Shown here piece by piece: positions 33,622 through 40,127 of a stretch of 40,127 bases of DNA. Under the pieces are notes generated by a model. It was not told where the DNA came from. It ran no database searches and saw only the letters and a program-made list of their open reading frames with translations. Where the stretch lies: NCBI GenBank assembly GCA_027071355.1, contig JALSUJ010000166.1:1-40127 (forward strand), in the 5' to 3' direction. Position numbers and translations under genes: made by a program. Origin of the DNA: Gammaproteobacteria bacterium. Its GTDB lineage: Bacteria > Pseudomonadota > Gammaproteobacteria > GRL18. The stretch's first letter is position 1. Each line of letters starts with the position of its first letter.

Positions 33622-34050
33622 TTAATGACCGGAACGGTGTTTACGCATCTTCTCAATCAATTTCAATTGCGCAATAGCCTCTGCCAGAGTAGCTTCTGCC
33701 TTGGCAAAATCAATGCCTGATTCCTGATCTTTCAAAGCTTCTTCTGCTCGTAGTTTAGCCTCTTTAGCTGCCGTTTCATCCAGATCACTGGCTCTAAGTG
33801 CCGTGTCTGAAAGAATAGTTACGACATGCGGCTGAACTTCCAGCAAGCCACCGGATATAAATATAGATTCCTGATTGCCGCCTTGCTCAGTAATAATGAC
33901 TTCACCGGCTTTCAGGGTGGATAACAACTGGGAATGCTGGGGTAAAATACCCAGATCTCCCTGTGCTCCTGGAACGATTACCATCTCTGCTATATTAGAG
34001 AAAATCTCTTTTTCAGCACTGACGATATTTAATTTCATGGTCATTGCCAT
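33622..34050 (-). CDS. atpC: F0F1 ATP synthase subunit epsilon
   Basis: Subunit epsilon belongs to the central stalk of F1 and regulates ATP hydrolysis. Its 142 residues match the family. The N-terminal beta sandwich has MKLNIVSAEKEIFS, EMVIVPGAQGDLGILPQHS and GGLLEVQPHVVTILSDTA. The C-terminal helical hairpin starts near AAKEAKLRAEEAL. The ATG at 34050 has AAGGAG 8 bases upstream; two more in-frame Met codons follow closely (codons 3 and 5), so a slightly later start is possible. It is the last gene of the atp operon, 11 bases after atpD. Confidence 0.95.
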   Translation of the reverse strand: MAMTMKLNIVSAEKEIFSNIAEMVIVPGAQGDLGILPQHSQLLSTLKAGEVIITEQGGNQESIFISGGLLEVQPHVVTILSDTALRASDLDETAAKEAKLRAEEALKDQESGIDFAKAEATLAEAIAQLKLIEKMRKHRSGH

Positions 34051-34061
34051 GACAGTTCTCC

Positions 34062-35441
<1,380 letters not shown>

Positions 35442-35465
35442 TTAGTTCCTCTTCAAATCTTAATT

Positions 35466-36377
35466 CTATACAGCGGCTGCACCGGCAACAATTTCGGATA
35501 GTTCCTGAGTAATGGCAGCCTGTCTTGCCTTGTTATAAACAAGCTGCAGATCATCAATCATATCGCCTGCATTATCGGTTGCGCTCTTCATTGCCACCAT
35601 TCGTGCTGACTGTTCACAGGCCAGATTCTCAACCACACCCTGATATACCACAGATTCAATATAACGCATTAATAATGCATCAATAACTTCTTCTGCTTCG
35701 GGCTCATAAATATAGTCCCAGTGATATTTCATATTGGCATGATTATCTTCTTCAGAAATGTCATGATATCGGGTACGATTCTTATTTTCTGTCTGTGATA
35801 ATGCAATAGGTAATATCTGTGCCACAATCGGCTGCTGCGTCATGGTATTAACAAATTTATTAAACACCACAAATAAACGATCTATTCTGCCTTCAGCATA
35901 GGCATCCAGCATTATCTTGACACTGCCAATCAAATCTTCCAGACAGGGTTCATCACCCAGATGTTCAGTATGGGAAACAATATTACCGCCGACACGTTTA
36001 AAGAAGGCACTGGCTTTAGAGCCAATAACACAAATATCTATTTCAACTTCTTTTTCATTACAGAATTTCATGTCTGAAATAGCTTCTTTAAACAGATTGG
36101 TATTCAATCCGCCGCATAAGCCTCGATCCGATGAAATAATAATATATCCCACCCGTTTCATCTCCCGCGCCTGCAGATACGGATGTTTATATTCTGTGTG
36201 TGCATAAGCCAGATGGCGAACCACATCAATCATTTTTTCAGCATAAGGACGTGACGCACTCATACGATCCTGAGCGCGTCGCATTTTACTGGCCGCAACC
36301 ATTTCCATTGCGCTGGTGATTTTCTGGGTATTTTTAATACTGCTGATCTGACTACGAATTTCTTTTCCGCTTGCCAT
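35466..36377 (-). CDS. atpG: F0F1 ATP synthase subunit gamma
   Basis: This is the rotating shaft of F1. The N-terminal helix has the expected [31 protein letters not shown], shown here in two pieces: [19 protein letters not shown], then [12 protein letters not shown]. The C-terminal helix holds [20 protein letters not shown] and [15 protein letters not shown]. At 303 residues it is about 15 longer than E. coli gamma, the extra lying in the central domain (about 200-235, [20 protein letters not shown]), a common variation. It is 15 bases downstream of atpA. Confidence 0.97.
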   Translation of the reverse strand: MASGKEIRSQISSIKNTQKITSAMEMVAASKMRRAQDRMSASRPYAEKMIDVVRHLAYAHTEYKHPYLQAREMKRVGYIIISSDRGLCGGLNTNLFKEAISDMKFCNEKEVEIDICVIGSKASAFFKRVGGNIVSHTEHLGDEPCLEDLIGSVKIMLDAYAEGRIDRLFVVFNKFVNTMTQQPIVAQILPIALSQTENKNRTRYHDISEEDNHANMKYHWDYIYEPEAEEVIDALLMRYIESVVYQGVVENLACEQSARMVAMKSATDNAGDMIDDLQLVYNKARQAAITQELSEIVAGAAAV

Positions 36378-36392
36378 ACTCAGGTCTCCTGT

Positions 36393-37934
36393 TTACCAGC
36401 TGCTATTGGATTTAAATGCTTCAACTGCTTCATTCAAAGCCTTTTCAATATCATCATTATAATCACCGGATTCATTAATCTGGCTCATTAAATCAGCATG
36501 ATTGGCTTTCATAAAATCCTGCAGTGCATCTTCAAAATCGACGATTTTTGCGACCTCTATATCATCCAGATAACCTTTGGTTGCTGCAAACAGTGATACC
36601 GCCATTTGAGCAATGCTATAAGGAGAATACTGGGTCTGCTTCATCAGTTCTGTCACTCGCTGACCACGTTCAATCTGACTGCGGGTTGCTTCATCCAGAT
36701 CCGAAGCAAACTGGGCAAAGGCCGCCAGTTCACGATACTGAGCCAGGTCAAGACGAATACCACCACCGAGTTTCTTAATGATTTTGGTCTGAGCTGCACC
36801 ACCCACTCGAGATACGGACAAACCGGCATTAATCGCAGGCCGGATACCGGAGTTGAACAGGTCGGTTTCCAGGAATATCTGACCATCGGTAATGGATATT
36901 ACATTGGTTGGTACGAAAGCTGATACGTCACCTGCCTGAGTTTCAATAATAGGCAAAGCGGTTAATGATCCGGTTTTACCCGTTATTTTTCCATCAGTTG
37001 CTTTTTCAACAAAATCAGCACTGACACGAGAAGCACGTTCCAGCAAACGTGAATGCAGATAAAACACATCACCTGGATACGCTTCACGACCCGGTGGACG
37101 ACGTAATAATAAAGATACCTGACGATAAGCCCAGGCCTGTTTGGTTAAATCATCATATATAATCAGTGCATCTTCGCCCCGATCACGGAAATATTCGCCC
37201 ATGGCACAACCGGAGTATGGTGCAATATACTGCATTGCTGCCGCATCAGAAGCCGTAGCAGCAACCACAATAGTGTTTTCCATGGCACCAAATTCCTCCA
37301 GCTTACGTACTACTGCAGCAATACTGGAGGCTTTCTGTCCTACCGCAACATAAATACATTTAATACCGGAACCTTTCTGGTTGATAATGGCATCTACCGC
37401 AACGGCGGTTTTACCTGTCTGGCGGTCACCAATAATCAGTTCACGCTGACCACGTCCAATTGGCACCATGGCATCAACAGATTTCAGACCGGTCTGTACC
37501 GGCTGATCAACAGACTGACGGGAAATTACACCTGGTGCGATTTTTTCAATGGGCGATGTCTCCTGGGCATCAATCGGGCCTTTGCCGTCAATGGGATTAC
37601 CCAGTGAATCAACAACACGACCTAATAAAGATTCGCCAACAGGCACTTCCAGAATACGACCGGTACATTTAACCTTGTCACCTTCTGAGATATGTTTGTA
37701 ATCACCTAAAACCACGGAGCCGACAGAATCACGCTCCAAATTCAGTGCCATACCAAAGGTGTTGCCGGGAAATTCAATCATTTCCCCGGACATGACATCA
37801 CTTAAGCCGTGGATCAGAGCAATACCATCGGTCAGACTGACCACAGTACCTTCTGTATTGGCTTCGGTTGTTACATCAAAATTTTCTATACGACTTTTAA
37901 TCAGGTCGCTAATTTCTGATGGATTTAATTGCAT
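36393..37934 (-). CDS. atpA: F0F1 ATP synthase subunit alpha
   Basis: This is the non-catalytic nucleotide-binding F1 subunit, 513 residues, the same length as in E. coli. The N-terminus [20 protein letters not shown] interacts with delta. The P-loop is GDRQTGKT at 169-176. [34 protein letters not shown] spans the Walker B and alpha-signature region (read here as [17 protein letters not shown] and [12 protein letters not shown]). The signature [17 protein letters not shown] is also present. The gap to atpH is 42 bases. Confidence 0.98.
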   Translation of the reverse strand: MQLNPSEISDLIKSRIENFDVTTEANTEGTVVSLTDGIALIHGLSDVMSGEMIEFPGNTFGMALNLERDSVGSVVLGDYKHISEGDKVKCTGRILEVPVGESLLGRVVDSLGNPIDGKGPIDAQETSPIEKIAPGVISRQSVDQPVQTGLKSVDAMVPIGRGQRELIIGDRQTGKTAVAVDAIINQKGSGIKCIYVAVGQKASSIAAVVRKLEEFGAMENTIVVAATASDAAAMQYIAPYSGCAMGEYFRDRGEDALIIYDDLTKQAWAYRQVSLLLRRPPGREAYPGDVFYLHSRLLERASRVSADFVEKATDGKITGKTGSLTALPIIETQAGDVSAFVPTNVISITDGQIFLETDLFNSGIRPAINAGLSVSRVGGAAQTKIIKKLGGGIRLDLAQYRELAAFAQFASDLDEATRSQIERGQRVTELMKQTQYSPYSIAQMAVSLFAATKGYLDDIEVAKIVDFEDALQDFMKANHADLMSQINESGDYNDDIEKALNEAVEAFKSNSSW

Positions 37935-37976
37935 TTTTTAATCCTCTTGTTCCGACTTGCTCAGCTGTTCTATTTG

Positions 37977-38513
37977 TTAGCCAAGCAGGGAATGTGTAAT
38001 TTTTTCCAGCTGTGTTTTTACTGAACCATCAATTACCATATCGCCTGCGCGAATGATGACCCCACCGAGTAATGATTTATCGGTTTTGGTGGTTATTGTC
38101 ACTTCACGACCGAGTTTCTTTTTCAGTGCTTCTGCAATGCTTTTCTTCTGCGTAGCATTAACAGCATAGGCTGAAATCACCTGAGCTTTAATACTACCTT
38201 CAGATTCTGCATGCAATACTTCAAAAGCATCAGTAATCGCGGGGATAATTTCCAGACGACCATTTTCTGCTGCCAGTTTAAGAAAATTCATACCCTGCTC
38301 ATCCAGCCCGTCTTTACAGAGCTCCTTAAACAGTGATAAAACCTGTTCATCAGAAATATCCGGGTTGGTGATCACCTCGATCATGGACTCATTCGAAGCT
38401 ACTTCTTTAAGAAGAGCCAGCTTGTCAGACCATGCTTTAAGATTTTTATCGGCAACTGCCAGAGAAAAGATTGCCTGAGCATAAGGTCTAGCTAATGTGC
38501 TTATTTCTGCCAT
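37977..38513 (-). CDS. atpH: F0F1 ATP synthase subunit delta
   Basis: This peripheral-stalk subunit holds F1 to the b subunits. It has 178 residues, as in E. coli. The N-terminal six-helix domain starts TLARPYAQAIFSLAVADKNL. The C-terminal part has the family segment SLLGGVIIRAGDMVIDGSVK near residue 147. It is 12 bases downstream of atpF and upstream of atpA. Confidence 0.96.
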   Translation of the reverse strand: MAEISTLARPYAQAIFSLAVADKNLKAWSDKLALLKEVASNESMIEVITNPDISDEQVLSLFKELCKDGLDEQGMNFLKLAAENGRLEIIPAITDAFEVLHAESEGSIKAQVISAYAVNATQKKSIAEALKKKLGREVTITTKTDKSLLGGVIIRAGDMVIDGSVKTQLEKITHSLLG

Positions 38514-38525
38514 TATTAAGTGTCC

Positions 38526-38996
38526 TTATATCTGCCCGACAACATCTTTCAACAATGCGCCATGTGCTTTGGCATCGATCTCTTTCTTGATGATCTTGCC
38601 TGCTGCGGCTACGGTGATATCAACCACCTGGGCACGCAGTGTTTCTTTTGCACGATTCACTTCTTGTTCAATCTCAGCATTTGCAGCTGTAATCAGACGT
38701 TCACCTTCGGTCTTGGCATCAATTTTAGCTTCATCTATTATTTCCGCCGCACGTTTCTGTGCCTGAGCAAGTATTTCTGCTGCCTGCTCTTTGGCTTCCT
38801 TAATATGTTGAGCTGCTTTTTGCTCTGCCAGCTCCTGTTCGTGTATTCCACGTTCAGCAGCAGCAAGACCATCGGCAATACGCTTCTTACGATTGTCCAT
38901 CATCTGGGTCATTGGTTCCCAGAGATATTTACCTATGAACCAGACCAGTATCGCAAAGGTTATTATCTGGCCTATAAGAGTTGCGGTAATGCTCAT
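38526..38996 (-). CDS. atpF: F0F1 ATP synthase subunit b
   Basis: This subunit is the membrane-anchored peripheral stalk, 156 residues. One N-terminal membrane helix (about 5-26, ATLIGQIITFAILVWFIGKY) is followed by WEPMTQMMDNRKKRI. A long Ala/Glu-rich coiled coil ending in the delta-binding region completes it. Only a single b gene is seen, so it probably forms a homodimer as in E. coli. Confidence 0.97.
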   Translation of the reverse strand: MSITATLIGQIITFAILVWFIGKYLWEPMTQMMDNRKKRIADGLAAAERGIHEQELAEQKAAQHIKEAKEQAAEILAQAQKRAAEIIDEAKIDAKTEGERLITAANAEIEQEVNRAKETLRAQVVDITVAAAGKIIKKEIDAKAHGALLKDVVGQI

Positions 38997-39052
38997 CGCC
39001 TAATTCCTGTTGTTTGTTAAGTTAATACTTTATGTGTTTCACTAAAAACAGA

Positions 39053-39331
39053 TTAACCGCCAACAGAGGCTTGAACAGCTGCAGCAAACGGGTTAGCAAA
39101 TACAAACCACATTGCCATACCCAATACGATCATTGGGAATGCTTCCATCAGACCACCGGTAAACAGCATTTGCCCCATTAATTGCGGGCGCATTTCAGGC
39201 TGACGGGCAATACCTTCCAGGAACTTGGAACAGATTAAGCCCCATCCCAGTGCAGAACCCAGACCTGCCGCAGCCAGAATAATACCTACTGCGATTGCTG
39301 TGTAACCATAAACTAAAGCCATTGCTTCCAT
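39053..39331 (-). CDS. atpE: F0F1 ATP synthase subunit c
   Basis: This is the ring subunit, 92 residues, with two membrane helices joined by the polar loop ARQPEMRP. The ion-binding carboxylate is a Glu in GGLMEAFPMIV, where E. coli has Asp61. The residue after the Glu is Ala rather than Ser/Thr, so the Na+-binding signature is absent and proton coupling is expected. It is somewhat longer than the 79-residue E. coli protein because of N- and C-terminal extensions. It is 56 bases upstream of atpF and 63 bases downstream of atpB. Confidence 0.97.
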   Translation of the reverse strand: MEAMALVYGYTAIAVGIILAAAGLGSALGWGLICSKFLEGIARQPEMRPQLMGQMLFTGGLMEAFPMIVLGMAMWFVFANPFAAAVQASVGG

Positions 39332-39394
39332 TAGTTTCTCCTAATATTTAAAGTTTGAATATTTAAAGGTTTTGAATAGTGTGTTCGTTGCTGT

Positions 39395-40127
<733 letters not shown>

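Noticed and set aside
39053-39331. Sodium-coupled c subunit
   Set aside because: The essential Glu is followed by Ala rather than Ser/Thr, so the Na+ ligand set is incomplete.

Overview
The window looks like a chromosomal segment of an AT-rich, motile, respiring gammaproteobacterium. The F0F1 ATP synthase genes are followed by glmU and glmS, an arrangement typical of that class. A TonB system, DUF4136 and SYLF-type envelope proteins, a flagellin and two GGDEF-EAL proteins point the same way. I cannot name a genus from sequence alone. I saw no rRNA, tRNA, CRISPR array, insertion sequence, phage or plasmid gene. The only junction longer than about 300 bases (28855-29154) holds a probable gene relic.

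Layout. 190-849 encodes a SYLF-type envelope protein. A minus-strand block then carries a DUF389 membrane protein with a degenerate lipid-kinase-like N-terminal domain, a lone short flagellin with its terminator, a small conserved protein and an aldehyde dehydrogenase. Next come a DUF4136 lipoprotein (+), a cardiolipin synthase (-), mobA (+), the exbB-exbD-tonB operon (+), a PPK2-type polyphosphate kinase (+), an ElyC/YdcF-like membrane protein (-), topB (+) and pyruvate kinase (-). 16125-25849 is dominated by a PAS-GGDEF-EAL protein, a large SWIM-SNF2 ATPase co-directional with a tandem-thioredoxin periplasmic protein, and a second membrane GGDEF-EAL protein. 25954-29697 is accessory in character: a cysteine-peptidase-like protein with two internal repeats, two small unknown proteins, an orphan tungstate-binding-type protein, a gene relic and a hemerythrin-like protein.

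The right end is core: glmS and glmU for UDP-GlcNAc synthesis, then atpC-D-G-A-H-F-E-B, all on the minus strand. atpB runs off the window. A small exported peptide gene on the opposite strand sits between atpC and glmU. A Pho-box-like direct repeat lies upstream of it, and it shares a perfect 25-bp-stem bidirectional terminator with the atp operon.

No large undescribed multi-gene system stands out. The best leads are the two-repeat NlpC/P60-like protein (25954-27258), the lipid-kinase-like/DUF389 fusion, the tandem thioredoxin protein, overlapping four-codon minicistrons ahead of the first gene, heptamer repeats in two gene leaders, and a promoter plus terminator that could make a tiny RNA in the divergent cls-mobA gap.
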